Assembly: GCF_019711195.1 (NCBI RefSeq)
Contig: NZ_CP081299.1
Location: 5,056,501 to 5,120,500, forward strand
Direction: 5' to 3'
From: Dyadobacter sp. NIV53
GTDB lineage: Bacteria; Bacteroidota; Bacteroidia; Cytophagales; Spirosomataceae
DNA length: 64,000 bases
Part shown: in pieces, positions 34,403 to 44,041 of the stretch
Position numbering within the stretch: the stretch's first letter is position 1
Layout: every line of letters begins with the position of its first letter
The notes under the pieces: generated by a model
What the model was told of the DNA's origin: nothing
Seen by the model: only the letters and a program-made list of their open reading frames with translations
Database searches by the model: none
Program-made: the position numbers and the translations under genes

Positions 34403-36271
34403 TAAAAAGAAATCTTCTTTTATAAAGCTATATTTCATACTGGCACTGATTTTCTTTCAGTATCAGGAGATTTATGCACAGCTTAAATTGGTTCCGATTG
34501 GTGAAATGAAAACCAGTGGTGCTAAAAAAGTAATTACGCGGCAGGTGCCAGAACAACAGCATCACTAAGTTTGCCATTCCTGGATGATTTTTCTACTGCA
34601 AAAACAGCAGGGCCCGATACTACCTACTGGATGCCGGGAAGTGGAGTTTATATTAATAATACACTCACAACCAATCATCCTTCTTTAAACGTGGCCACTT
34701 TTGACGGAGTAAATGCAACTGGGTCGCCATACAATTTTATCGTGCCTCTGTCTCAGGGTTTTACAGATACACTTACTTCTCAGCCCATTAATCTGGCGGG
34801 TAAAACTGCCAGGGATTCCATTTATATTAGTTTTTACTGGGAAGGTAAAGGCCTGGGTGAAAAACCTGATTCCAGTGATTACATCAGCCTGGAGTTCTTA
34901 AATAGCAGTCAAAATTGGTCAACAGTCTGGACGCAAAATGGTTACGTAATTGATACGGTTTTTAAGCAGCAGTTTATTGCGATTAAAGATCCCGGTTTTT
35001 TTCATAATGGTTTTCAGTTTCGTTTCAGAGGTTATGGCAGGAGTTCCGGGCCTTATGATACCTGGCATCTGGATTATGTTTACCTGAATGATAAAAGAAC
35101 AGCCAACGATAAATTCATTAGGGATATTACTGTGCGCAAGCCGCTTACACCTTTTTTGAAAAATTATACCTCCATGCCGCTGCGGCAATACAAAGTAAAT
35201 CCTATGTTAGCCACCGCAGCTACAGTCAGTACGGATATAGTCAATCTGAACAATCGTGAAAATAGTAACTCCTTTACTTTTACAGTAAGAGACAGGCTTT
35301 CTGGTGCCAATTATGGAGTAATTAATGATAATTCAGTTTATATAGCACCTTATACCGGAACGGGTCCGTTCAAAAATCAGGAAAGGATTATGAAACTTAA
35401 TCCGATCACTTTTGGTGCATCCCTTACCTCTGCTTCTTTACAATACAAACTGGTAGTAAAGACCACGGACGCAGATAATCCTATTAAATTTCTCAATTTG
35501 AATAGAAATGATACGATCAGTGCAAATGTGGATTTGAGTGATTATTATGCTTTTGACGATGGAAGTGCTGAATATGGTGTGCAGATCCCGCAAAAACTAG
35601 GACGTGCAGCCGTACGTTATGTACTTTCCAAACCCGATACAATTGGTGGAGTGAGGCTTTCCCTGGTTCCTTTCAATAAGGATATTTCAGGGCAAAGTTT
35701 TACTGTTCAGCTTTATAGTAATAAAAATGGAAAACCGGACCAGGTGCTTACCCAACGGTCTGTTTCTGCTACTTATCCGGATAGTCGCAACGGGTTTCTG
35801 GAGTATGAGTTCGGTAATCCAGTTGCAGTGGCCGACACATTCTATATTGGTTGGCTATAGATTAATGAAGAACCCGTAACGTTTGGTTTAGACAGGAATT
35901 CGCAGTTAGGTAAAGACAAAATATTCTATAATCTTGGAAATTCCTGGGAAACCGAGGTGGCCATAAAAGGCAGTATTATGATCCGTCCATATCTTGGAAA
36001 ATCCGGACAGGGAGTTGTTACAGGAAATGAACCAGTTGCTGTTTCTGAAAATTACTTTTTCCCTAATCCTGCACAGGGAATCATCAATTGGAAAAATACT
36101 TCTTTAAAAAGAATTGATATTTATTCGGTACAAGGTAATTTGGTACAAACTATTTTGCCGGTAAAAGGTTATCAATCTTCATTGCTTCATGTAACCGAAG
36201 ACGGAATGTATATTATTAAGGGGTCGGATGGGAAACGATCATTTATCCAAAAAGTGTTCATTGTTAAATAA
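34374..36271 (+). pseudogene. T9SS-sorted cell-surface protein, frameshift plus in-frame amber
   Basis: ATG 34374 encodes a signal peptide (KLYFILALIFFQYQEIYAQ). The frame is lost at the A6 run 34524-34529; adding one A joins it to KSNYAAGARTTASLSLPFLD in the next frame. That frame is stopped by TAG at 35858-35860 in FYIGWL*INEEPVTFGL, where CAG (Gln) would be expected, and continues in frame to 36271. The restored product has 632 residues and ends in a T9SS type-A-like sorting domain: ENYFFPNPAQGIINW, IDIYSVQGNLV, GMYIIKGSDGKRSFIQKVFI. It would be exported by the gld/por system. Two independent lesions make true gene decay more credible here than elsewhere. Confidence 0.75.
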
Positions 36272-36294
36272 CTCATTTAAATTATATAGTTGTT

Positions 36295-36594
36295 ATGGAT
36301 ATTACAGTTGAAGAATTAAAAGAACGTTTGGACAAAGGAGAAGATCTGAATTTTTATGACGTCAGAGAAGAGCATGAGTATGAAGAAGATAACCTTGGTG
36401 CAATATTAATTCCACTTGCAGAATTACCTGATCATCTGGCTGAACTGGAAGATTTGAAAGATGCAGAAATAATTATTCATTGCCGTTCAGGAGCACGTAG
36501 CGGAAAAGCTGTGAAATTCCTGGAATCACAGGGATTTACGAATGCAAGAAATGTAACAGGTGGGATTTTGGCTTTCCGCGATCTGGAAGAATAA
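36295..36594 (+). CDS. Single-domain rhodanese-like protein
   Basis: 99 residues. DVREEHEYEEDNLGAILIPL and the active-site loop IIHCRSGARSGKA define a catalytic rhodanese domain with the nucleophilic Cys. It could transfer sulfane sulfur in the cytoplasm. It lies 23 bases after the T9SS cargo gene and ends at a strong terminator. Confidence 0.93.
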   Translation: MDITVEELKERLDKGEDLNFYDVREEHEYEEDNLGAILIPLAELPDHLAELEDLKDAEIIIHCRSGARSGKAVKFLESQGFTNARNVTGGILAFRDLEE

Positions 36595-36608
36595 AATAAC
36601 TTTTAGTT

Positions 36609-36656
36609 ATCCGGAAAGGTAATTGTATTTAACAGTTACCTTTCCGGATTTTTTTA
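36609..36656. terminator. Terminator between the rhodanese gene and folB
   Basis: ATCCGGAAAGGTAA (36609-36622) is exactly complementary to 36636-36649 and is followed by a T8 run. It separates convergent genes and extends to the folB stop. Confidence 0.85.
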
Positions 36657-37004
36657 TCCTTCCATCGTGATCACAGCCCGGGTGCAAACGCCTCCAACGG
36701 GCGGATTAAATTTGGATACTTTTACAGTAACCAGGTTTACGTTGGGATAATGATCTCTTACTCTTGATATAACTTTGAAACCAATATGTTCGAGTAGCTT
36801 TGCCGGTTCCTGCATCACTTTTGCTGCAATATTATAAAGCGTTTCATAATTTACGGTTTCACTTAGCTTATCATGCTGTGCAGCTTCAATAAAATTAGTC
36901 TGAATCGTTATATCCAGAGCATATTTGTTTCCGATTTTTTGTTCCTCAGGATAAAAACCATGATAGGCAAAAAATTCGAGTCCTTCCAGTGTGATCGTTC
37001 CCAA
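36654..37004 (-). CDS. folB: Dihydroneopterin aldolase
   Basis: 116 residues. GTITLEGLEFFAYHGFYPEE and VNYETLYNIAAKVM match FolB, with the catalytic Lys in VTVKVSKFNPPVGG. The enzyme cleaves 7,8-dihydroneopterin to 6-hydroxymethyl-dihydropterin in folate synthesis. It lies six bases downstream of the DivIVA-domain gene on the same strand, so it is probably co-transcribed with it. Confidence 0.94.
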   Translation of the reverse strand: MGTITLEGLEFFAYHGFYPEEQKIGNKYALDITIQTNFIEAAQHDKLSETVNYETLYNIAAKVMQEPAKLLEHIGFKVISRVRDHYPNVNLVTVKVSKFNPPVGGVCTRAVITMEG

Positions 37005-37010
37005 TGTGTA

Positions 37011-38066
37011 TTAAATTTGGTCGAAGAATGATCCGCCGCCACCTCTGTTTGACTGATTATTTTCCTGATTTCTTAATTTATTAATTGCCGGAGTTTCATC
37101 ACGGGCTTTCTGTGCTACCCGATGCATTTCTGCCAGTGCTTCACTTGCTGCGTCTGCGGCGCTCTTTACTTTTTCTCTCGTTTCGGATTCTGTTGTTTCC
37201 GATAATTCGGCAGCAGCTTCAACCAGTTCAGGCTCCTGTTCCGGTGTTAGCTCGATTTCAGGCTCTGCAATTTCAGCCTCCTCGTCTTCATGATAATCTA
37301 TAATTTCAAAAGCAACTTCAGGTTTTTCATCAGAAAGCACAATTTGTACGTCATCAGTGTCTGTTATCTCTTCTTCTTTATTTTCAACTTGAACTTCCTG
37401 TTTAGGCAAAGGCTTACGTGGAATTTCAATTTCCAGGATATGCTGTTTTATTTCGTCCATTTTATTTAAAACGGAATCCTTATCATATTTCTGTTCGAAA
37501 CGTTCAACAGTATCGATCGTATTATTAGCCAAGGAAGCTAGCTGAACCACAAGATTATCCCTGAAATTCTCAATTGCCCTGAAATCCCGCTCCTGAATTT
37601 TAACTTCTGCAACGAATTCTTCCCGGAAACGCTTTAATTTATCTTCTGTTTCACTAACAACCTGTCCGGTTCGTTGTTCCGCTTCCAGAATCATTTCATC
37701 GGCCTTTACCTTTGACTCTCCAATAGTTTTGGTGGCAAGATCATTCGCCTCTTCAATTGTCTTTGTAGCAAGTTCGTTTGCTTCGTCAATTGTTTTTACA
37801 GCCTGTTCGTTTGCTTCTTTTTCAATTTGTCTGCTAACGTCTTCTGCACTTTTTAATGTACGAAAAAGAGTAGACTCTATATCCTTGAGCTTGCTAAGTT
37901 CTTTTTCGGCATATTCCAACTGCATTTTTAGTAATCCATTTTCGCTGGAAAAACGCTCCCATTCCTGTGATAAAGAGTTCAGGAAAGCATCTACTTCGTC
38001 GGGGTCATAACCTCTGAAAATTTTTTCAAACGTATGTTTACGTATGTCTATAGCTGAAATTTTCAT
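37011..38066 (-). CDS. DivIVA-domain coiled-coil protein
   Basis: 351 residues. The N-terminus MKISAIDIRKHTFEKIFRGY followed by DPDEVDAFLNSL is the DivIVA/GpsB lipid-binding motif. A long coiled coil follows, with a three-fold internal repeat around residues 90-115 (TIDEANELA, TIEEANDLA, TIGESKVKA). The C-terminus is acidic and ends in a Gln/Asn/Gly-rich tail (GGGGSFFDQI). It probably assembles on curved membranes in polar growth, division or gliding organisation. It is upstream of folB. Confidence 0.88.
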   Translation of the reverse strand: MKISAIDIRKHTFEKIFRGYDPDEVDAFLNSLSQEWERFSSENGLLKMQLEYAEKELSKLKDIESTLFRTLKSAEDVSRQIEKEANEQAVKTIDEANELATKTIEEANDLATKTIGESKVKADEMILEAEQRTGQVVSETEDKLKRFREEFVAEVKIQERDFRAIENFRDNLVVQLASLANNTIDTVERFEQKYDKDSVLNKMDEIKQHILEIEIPRKPLPKQEVQVENKEEEITDTDDVQIVLSDEKPEVAFEIIDYHEDEEAEIAEPEIELTPEQEPELVEAAAELSETTESETREKVKSAADAASEALAEMHRVAQKARDETPAINKLRNQENNQSNRGGGGSFFDQI

Positions 38067-38170
38067 GATGTAAAATGTGCTTTGGTATTTATTGAATAAT
38101 GGCAGCGTAAGTTAAAGACATATGAATCACATTTCAAAGTATTTACCAATTTTACCATTCTAAAAGTATG

Positions 38171-39073
38171 TCATTGTATTACTTCCCATACAGAAATTGT
38201 TCGGTCGTCACTGCATGAAATGAGCTGATTTTCATAGTCAGTCCATAATAATTTATTTACCGATGTTCCATGTCCCGCATGCCTCGCACGGTCAATTATT
38301 TTCTTCAGACGGAAAGTAGAAGCGTCCCAAAGTTTTACGGATTTGTCCATACTATAGGTTGCAAACAATTTACCATCCGGACTAAAACTCACATGATTGA
38401 TCGCATACATATGTGCAGCTATGTCCGTGACAGGCTCGTAGTTGTTTAGCACATCCCATATTTTTAAATGTGCATCCCTGCCCATTGTAAATAGAAAACG
38501 TCCGTCAGGTGAATATTGTACAGAGAAGACAGAGTTTGTGTGAGATTTAATGATTTGTTTTAAATTAAAACCATCAAAATCAAAAATATGGATATTATGA
38601 TTACTATCACCTACGGCAAATTCAGAAGTGGCGGGATTTATAGAAATAGACCTGATACTTTTGTCGGCTATTTTAATATGTTTCTGAACCGAAAAGGTAG
38701 AGATATCCATCACCAGTATTACCCCGTCGCCTAATGCGACCAGTGCTTTTCCGTTCCACATTTGAATATCAAAAATGGCCGCGGTAGTAATACGCGCTGT
38801 GTTTTCTATTTTTCCATTGACAGTGTCGAGAATCTGAATTCCTTCAAAATTTTGTCCGATCCATAAAGCCTGATTTTCCTTGTCAAAACACAATGAATAG
38901 ACTGATACGCCTGCGCGGGCAACGAGTTTGCCCAGATCCGGTTTTTGCAAATCCCACTGTATTATAAAGCCGTCGGCTCCGGCTGAGTAAAAGCCATGTC
39001 CGGAGTTATCAGCAATAATGGTGTATACACTATCGCGATGACCCGAAAATGTATCTATTTTACGAATATTCAT
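38171..39073 (-). CDS. WD40 repeat protein
   Basis: 300 residues with about six to seven WD40 units, for example DGFIIQWDLQ, DAHLKIWDVL, MDKSVKLWDAS and DRTISVWEVIQ, each preceded by GH/SH-type starts. This forms a beta-propeller scaffold. There is no signal peptide, so it is cytoplasmic. It is divergent from the phosphopantetheinyl transferase gene. Partner unknown. Confidence 0.9.
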   Translation of the reverse strand: MNIRKIDTFSGHRDSVYTIIADNSGHGFYSAGADGFIIQWDLQKPDLGKLVARAGVSVYSLCFDKENQALWIGQNFEGIQILDTVNGKIENTARITTAAIFDIQMWNGKALVALGDGVILVMDISTFSVQKHIKIADKSIRSISINPATSEFAVGDSNHNIHIFDFDGFNLKQIIKSHTNSVFSVQYSPDGRFLFTMGRDAHLKIWDVLNNYEPVTDIAAHMYAINHVSFSPDGKLFATYSMDKSVKLWDASTFRLKKIIDRARHAGHGTSVNKLLWTDYENQLISCSDDRTISVWEVIQ

Positions 39074-39084
39074 GGTGTTAAATT

Positions 39085-39121
39085 GCGGTTAGCAGTTGGC
39101 TTTTAGCGGTTAGCTATTGGC
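39085..39121. repeat. Tandem 16-bp direct repeat in a divergent intergenic region
   Basis: GCGGTTAGCAGTTGGC (39085-39100) and GCGGTTAGCTATTGGC (39106-39121) match at 14 of 16 positions with a 21-bp period. They lie just upstream of the WD40 start. Either an operator-like pair or a remnant of a short interspersed repeat. Confidence 0.45.
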
Positions 39122-39317
39122 AATACAAACCATTACATGTCAAAGCAGCATATTTTAATCAGTTATAGTTTCAAAATGCGGATAAGTAAGTATCTTCTGT
39201 CTCTAGACTTTATTGATGAGATGCTGATTATTTTTAAACTAAAACTGATTACTGACAGCGAATGGCTAATATTGCTGCAAATTTAGAAGCCTGCTGAAAT
39301 TTTTAAACAGAATTATT

Positions 39318-39947
39318 ATGCCCCTCGTTCATTCCGAAAAGATTGAAGAGAATAGTACACTGCTCCTGTGGAAGTTAACCGAAAATGAAACAGAACTCCG
39401 CAATAGTTTAGGTTCCGAGTATAATTTGGATGATCTCAATTTGATTTCCCACCCTCAGAAAAAACGTGAGTGGCTTGCAAGCCGTTTGCTTATTAAAACA
39501 CTGGCCGAAGAGTTTGGGATCTTTTATGAAGGTACGCATAAGGATGAGCACGGAAAAGCATTTCTGGTCAATAACGATTCTCACATCTCACTTACGCATA
39601 CTGCAGACTATGTTGCAGCGGTAATCAATTTATTATCCCCGGTAGGTATTGATATGGAAAAAGTGGATGAGAAACTTCGGCGCACGGCAAAAAAGTATTT
39701 ATCAGATACTGAATTTGTTCACGCAGAAAATGATCTTTCACATTTGTGCACTTACTGGTGTGCCAAGGAAGCACTTTATAAATTATACGGAAAAAAGAAA
39801 ATCAGCTTCAAAAATTCAATTTACATCGAAGTCTTTTCAGGCCGGGAGAACCAGATCATTGGTATTTTAACAGATGAAGAATTAATCGTACATTCCCGCA
39901 TACATCTTCGCTGGTATGACGATTACTGCCTCGCAATTGCATTGTGA
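39318..39947 (+). CDS. 4'-phosphopantetheinyl transferase superfamily protein
   Basis: 209 residues. PVGIDMEKVDEKL provides the Mg-binding Asp and Glu, and CTYWCAKEALYKLYGKKK matches the W-x-KEA-x-K signature of Sfp/AcpT-type enzymes. It transfers phosphopantetheine from CoA to a carrier-protein Ser. No carrier or synthase genes are near. It abuts the convergent 39948 gene with no spacer between stop codons. Confidence 0.9.
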   Translation: MPLVHSEKIEENSTLLLWKLTENETELRNSLGSEYNLDDLNLISHPQKKREWLASRLLIKTLAEEFGIFYEGTHKDEHGKAFLVNNDSHISLTHTADYVAAVINLLSPVGIDMEKVDEKLRRTAKKYLSDTEFVHAENDLSHLCTYWCAKEALYKLYGKKKISFKNSIYIEVFSGRENQIIGILTDEELIVHSRIHLRWYDDYCLAIAL

Positions 39948-40802
39948 TCAGTCTTCACTTTCATCCAGCGTAGCCTTTAATATTTTCTCGATTTCTTTAC
40001 TTTTTTCCTGATCGCTTGTTTTTTCATAGGACAAAATCAAATTGCGAAGCAAACGCTGAATGATTTCAAGATTTGTACAAGGCTGATAAAAAATATCCTT
40101 CGATTTGATATTAAGCTGGGCGATATAATGGTCAATATCGGTTCTGGAAAAAATAATTCCTCTGTTAAATACATTGATATAAAACTGGGTCTTATCATTT
40201 TTATAGGTCAGTACAAACAGATTAGGCAGGTTTACACCATATACAGGCAATCCTAATTTTCGTGCTATCAATAAATAGATAACACATAAAGTAGGCGGAT
40301 TACCTCTTTTGGTTTCCAGTACTACATTGATCATGGAATTAGAAGGAGAATGAAAATTCTTCGTATTGGCTGCAAAATTCATTGGTCCAAAAAAAATACT
40401 GTTGATCCGTTTGATCTGGTCTACCGCATTCATTTCTTCCTGAAACTGTATCCATATATCATAATACAGCTGATCAATAGAAGTTTTCAGTTTTTCGATT
40501 GACAGATCAGGATAATGATAGGTTGCCAAAATCCACATACCTTCCAGCAGATCCAGGCTGCCGCCATTTTTCCAGCCCTGCAACCTTTCAATCATGATAC
40601 TTAGCTGGAGTTCATGAATGAGTTCTTCGATTTTACGTTGGATAATAGGATTGAAACTTTCTTCCCACTCTGTTTCAAGAAACGGAATTACATTTCCGCC
40701 TAATGATAGTATCTTTCCCTCAACGTGTTGACTCACCTCATGATCATCGTCATCAAGCAGTGATATCAGCGCTTTAATTTCTCTCTGGTTCATTTTCCTC
40801 AA
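39948..40802 (-). CDS. SirB1/transglutaminase-like family protein
   Basis: 284 residues, no signal peptide. GNPPTLCVIYLLIARKLGLP and the following VYGVNLPNLFVLTY correspond to the SirB1 N-terminal transglutaminase-like core, retaining Cys but replacing the usual His of the GHF segment (NLFV here). The N-terminal ~80 residues are helical (ISLLDDDDHEVSQHVEGKIL). Enzymatic activity is therefore doubtful. It is read towards the phosphopantetheinyl transferase gene and divergent from galE. Confidence 0.8.
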   Translation of the reverse strand: MRKMNQREIKALISLLDDDDHEVSQHVEGKILSLGGNVIPFLETEWEESFNPIIQRKIEELIHELQLSIMIERLQGWKNGGSLDLLEGMWILATYHYPDLSIEKLKTSIDQLYYDIWIQFQEEMNAVDQIKRINSIFFGPMNFAANTKNFHSPSNSMINVVLETKRGNPPTLCVIYLLIARKLGLPVYGVNLPNLFVLTYKNDKTQFYINVFNRGIIFSRTDIDHYIAQLNIKSKDIFYQPCTNLEIIQRLLRNLILSYEKTSDQEKSKEIEKILKATLDESED

Positions 40803-40865
40803 ATCTTGCTTTTACTAACCAACGGATAAATAAAAACAATTTTTTTTTATGGACGTCAAATTTTC

Positions 40866-40873
40866 TACTTTTG
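40866..40873 (+). promoter_or_regulatory. Candidate -7 element (TACTTTTG) of the galE-rfbBA operon
   Basis: TACTTTTG fits TAnnTTTG and is followed by GCCC. A T-rich stretch lies 20-25 bases upstream. It would give a leader of about 125 nt before galE ATG 41007. Confidence 0.45.
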
Positions 40874-41006
40874 CCCGGAAAAAAATTGTAATTTATTCAG
40901 TAGGGTTATTTTTTATTGATTTCGTAACAGTCTGTTATGGGGCTTTGTAAATATAATTTTATGAGCAAATACAGTTTAATAAAATTTTGAAATAATATTT
41001 CGATTT

Positions 41007-42026
41007 ATGAAAATTCTCGTTACAGGCGGAGTAGGTTTTATTGGATCTCATACAGTTGTGGAGCTGGACAAAGCAGGATTTGAACCGGTAATTATTGATA
41101 ATCTTTATAATTCGAATCTGGACGTATTGAAGGGAATAAAGAGCATTACCGGCAAAGACTTCCCGTTTTACCAGATAGATTGTAATGATGTTGAAAAGGT
41201 AAGAAGTTTGTTTGAAAAGGAAAAGTTTGATGGCGTTATTCACTTCGCTGCTTATAAAGCAGTGGGAGAATCCGTGGAAAAACCATTGAATTACTACGAA
41301 AACAACATCATTTCCCTGCTTGTACTTTTAAGGGTTATGAAAGAATTTAATGTAACCAAGTTTGTATTTTCCTCATCCTGTACGGTTTACGGTCAGCCTG
41401 AGAAATTACCCGTTACTGAATTAACGCCACGCCAGCCGGCCACATCTCCTTACGGGAATACCAAGGCAATAGCTGAGGATATCATTCGTGACCATGTGCA
41501 TTCAGGTGCCGGAATCAAAGCAATCTGCCTGCGTTATTTCAATCCGATAGGGGCACACGAGTCATCACTGATAGGCGAACTTCCTAATGGTGTACCTAGT
41601 AATCTGGTTCCTTTTATTACACAAACTGCTGCCGGGTTACGCAAATCGTTAACCGTTTTTGGCAGTGATTATAACACGCCTGATGGCACCTGCGTTCGTG
41701 ATTTCATACATGTGGTGGACTTAGCCAAGGCACATTTAAAGGCATTCCAGCTTTTGGACGAGCAGGAAAACGAAAATTATTATGATGTATTTAACGTAGG
41801 AACTGGTGAAGGTTACACTGTTCTTGACGTAATTAAGACCTTCGAGGAAGTGAATGGCGTAAAATTAAATTACATTATCGGGCCAAGAAGAGAAGGAGAT
41901 GTTGAAAAAATATACGCACAATCAGACAAAGTCAATACGGTCATGAAATGGAAAGCCGAAAAAACAATGGCTGACGCACTTCGTGATGCATGGAATTGGC
42001 AATTAAAAATAACCGCTGGAAAATGA
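41007..42026 (+). CDS. galE: UDP-glucose 4-epimerase
   Basis: 339 residues. NAD-binding GGVGFIGSHT at residues 7-16, HFAAYKAVGESVEKPL, FSSSCTVYG and the catalytic Tyr-x3-Lys in SPYGNTKAIAED are all present, as is RDFIHVVDLAKAH. It interconverts UDP-glucose and UDP-galactose. First gene of a nucleotide-sugar operon: its stop overlaps rfbB start (ATGA at 42023-42026). Confidence 0.95.
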   Translation: MKILVTGGVGFIGSHTVVELDKAGFEPVIIDNLYNSNLDVLKGIKSITGKDFPFYQIDCNDVEKVRSLFEKEKFDGVIHFAAYKAVGESVEKPLNYYENNIISLLVLLRVMKEFNVTKFVFSSSCTVYGQPEKLPVTELTPRQPATSPYGNTKAIAEDIIRDHVHSGAGIKAICLRYFNPIGAHESSLIGELPNGVPSNLVPFITQTAAGLRKSLTVFGSDYNTPDGTCVRDFIHVVDLAKAHLKAFQLLDEQENENYYDVFNVGTGEGYTVLDVIKTFEEVNGVKLNYIIGPRREGDVEKIYAQSDKVNTVMKWKAEKTMADALRDAWNWQLKITAGK

Positions 42027-43078
42027 AAAAGATTTTAATTACTGGTGGGGCAGGTTTTATTGGTTCCCACGTTGTGAGGCGCTTTGTTACACAACATCCT
42101 GAATATCATATTTATAATCTGGATGCATTAACCTATGCAGGGAACCTTGAAAACATAAAAGATATTGAAAATGCGCCCAATTACACTTTTGTAAAAGGTG
42201 ATATTGTGGATGCAGATTTCATTGACAAACTGATCAGTGAGAATAATTTTCACGGTATCGTCCATCTTGCCGCTGAAAGCCATGTTGACAGGTCTATTTC
42301 TGATCCGATGTCTTTTGTAATGACCAACGTGGTTGGAACTGTTAATTTGCTGAATGCGGCACGGAAAGTCTGGAAAGACGATTTTACTGACCGTCGTTTT
42401 TATCATGTTTCAACGGATGAAGTATATGGTGAACTACATGATCCCGGAACATTTTTCACGGAAAGTACCAGTTACGATCCCCGTTCTCCATACTCCGCTT
42501 CCAAAGCATCTTCGGATCATTTCGTACGGGCTTATCAAAACACATACAATCTGCCGGTAGTTATTTCTAACTGCTCTAATAATTATGGGCCTAATCATTT
42601 TCCGGAAAAACTTATTCCGTTAATGATCCATAATATTATCCAGAACAAACCGCTTCCTGTTTATGGAAGAGGTGAAAATGTTCGTGACTGGCTTTTTGTA
42701 GAAGATCATGCGATTGCCATTGATGTAATTTTCCATAAGGGAAAAAACGGGGAAACCTATAATATTGGTGGTCATAATGAATGGAAAAATCTTGATCTCG
42801 TACTTTTGCTTTGCAGGGTTATGGACAAGAAACTGGGACGTGAAGAAGGTGAAACAGAAAAACTGATCACTTATGTTACGGATCGTGCCGGTCATGACCT
42901 TCGATATGCAATTGATGCAACAAAGCTTTCGGAAGAACTGGGCTGGAAACCTTCCCTTCAGTTTGAGGAAGGCCTGGAAAGAACTGTTGACTGGTATCTG
43001 ACCAATAAAGAATGGTTGCAGAACGTCACTTCCGGAGATTACAAGCTTTATTACGATTCGATGTATATTAACCGATAA
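42023..43078 (+). CDS. rfbB: dTDP-glucose 4,6-dehydratase
   Basis: 351 residues from ATG 42023, MKKILITGGAGFIGSHVVRR. HLAAESHVDRSI, STDEVYGEL (Asp and Glu of the dehydratase site), SPYSASKASSDH and NCSNNYGP are diagnostic for RmlB. It makes dTDP-4-keto-6-deoxyglucose. The start shares the ATGA with galE, so translation is coupled. An upstream in-frame start would lie inside galE and is unlikely. Confidence 0.96.
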   Translation: MKKILITGGAGFIGSHVVRRFVTQHPEYHIYNLDALTYAGNLENIKDIENAPNYTFVKGDIVDADFIDKLISENNFHGIVHLAAESHVDRSISDPMSFVMTNVVGTVNLLNAARKVWKDDFTDRRFYHVSTDEVYGELHDPGTFFTESTSYDPRSPYSASKASSDHFVRAYQNTYNLPVVISNCSNNYGPNHFPEKLIPLMIHNIIQNKPLPVYGRGENVRDWLFVEDHAIAIDVIFHKGKNGETYNIGGHNEWKNLDLVLLLCRVMDKKLGREEGETEKLITYVTDRAGHDLRYAIDATKLSEELGWKPSLQFEEGLERTVDWYLTNKEWLQNVTSGDYKLYYDSMYINR

Positions 43079-43080
43079 CG

Positions 43081-43947
43081 ATGAAAGGAATTATTTTAGC
43101 CGGCGGATCTGGCACACGATTACACCCACTTACTTTGGCAGTCAGTAAACAGCTTATGCCCGTTTATGACAAACCGATGATTTACTATCCGCTTTCGATA
43201 TTGATGCTGGCTGGAATCCGCGAGATATTGATAATCTCAACTCCGCACGATTTGCCGCATTTTGAAAAACTATTGGGTGATGGTAGCCGGTTGGGGTGTT
43301 CATTCAGTTACGAAGTACAGCCTAGTCCGGATGGACTTGCGCAGGCATTTATCATAGGTGAAAAATTTATTGGCGATGACAAAGTAGCACTAATCCTGGG
43401 AGATAATATTTTTTATGGTTCGGGTTTATCAGGACTTCTGCAATCCAATAATGATCCTGATGGTGGTGTTATTTTTGCTTATCAGGTACAGGATCCTGAA
43501 AGGTACGGAGTGGTAGAATTTGATGGGAGCAATAATGTTATATCCATTGAAGAGAAACCGGAAAAACCAAAGTCGAATTATGCGGTTCCCGGATTGTATT
43601 TTTACGACAACGATGTTATTGAAATAGCCAAAACGATCCCGCCTTCACCACGCGGAGAACTTGAAATTACGGATGTAAACCGGGTTTATCTGGAAAAAGG
43701 AAAATTAAAAGTGGGCGTTTTGAACCGTGGTACAGCCTGGCTGGATACAGGTACGATCCAGTCACTGATGCAGGCCGGACAGTATGTGCAGGTTATTGAA
43801 GAACGCCAGGGTTTAAAAATTGGATGTATCGAAGAAATCGCATACAGAATGGGCTTTATAGATGCGGAAAAGTTAAAAGAAATTGCCAAACCTCTTGTAA
43901 AAAGCGGATACGGTATTTATCTTGAACAGTTGGTTTCACACTTATAA
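43081..43947 (+). CDS. rfbA: Glucose-1-phosphate thymidylyltransferase
   Basis: 288 residues. MKGIILAGGSGTRLHPLTLA, SKQLMPVYDKPMIYYPLS, ILGDNIFYG and RGTAWLDTGT are the RmlA signature blocks. It makes dTDP-glucose, the substrate of RfbB. It starts two bases after rfbB. rfbC and rfbD, needed for dTDP-rhamnose, are not adjacent. Confidence 0.97.
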   Translation: MKGIILAGGSGTRLHPLTLAVSKQLMPVYDKPMIYYPLSILMLAGIREILIISTPHDLPHFEKLLGDGSRLGCSFSYEVQPSPDGLAQAFIIGEKFIGDDKVALILGDNIFYGSGLSGLLQSNNDPDGGVIFAYQVQDPERYGVVEFDGSNNVISIEEKPEKPKSNYAVPGLYFYDNDVIEIAKTIPPSPRGELEITDVNRVYLEKGKLKVGVLNRGTAWLDTGTIQSLMQAGQYVQVIEERQGLKIGCIEEIAYRMGFIDAEKLKEIAKPLVKSGYGIYLEQLVSHL

Positions 43948-44041
43948 GAAACTGATTCAGAAGTTTGTAACATTCCTATAAGTCAATTAAAAGAGCTTGG
44001 GATAATATGATTCCGGCTCTTCATTTCCTTCATACTATCAA

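Noticed and set aside
34521..34535. Programmed -1 slip at GCT AAA AAA GTA
   Set aside because: The P-site tRNA would re-pair with TAA, a mismatch; a missing A in the run is simpler.
35858..35860. TAG as pyrrolysine or other recoded codon
   Set aside because: No recoding signal or pyl gene is seen, and the neighbouring frameshift suggests decay or error; Gln CAG is one substitution away.
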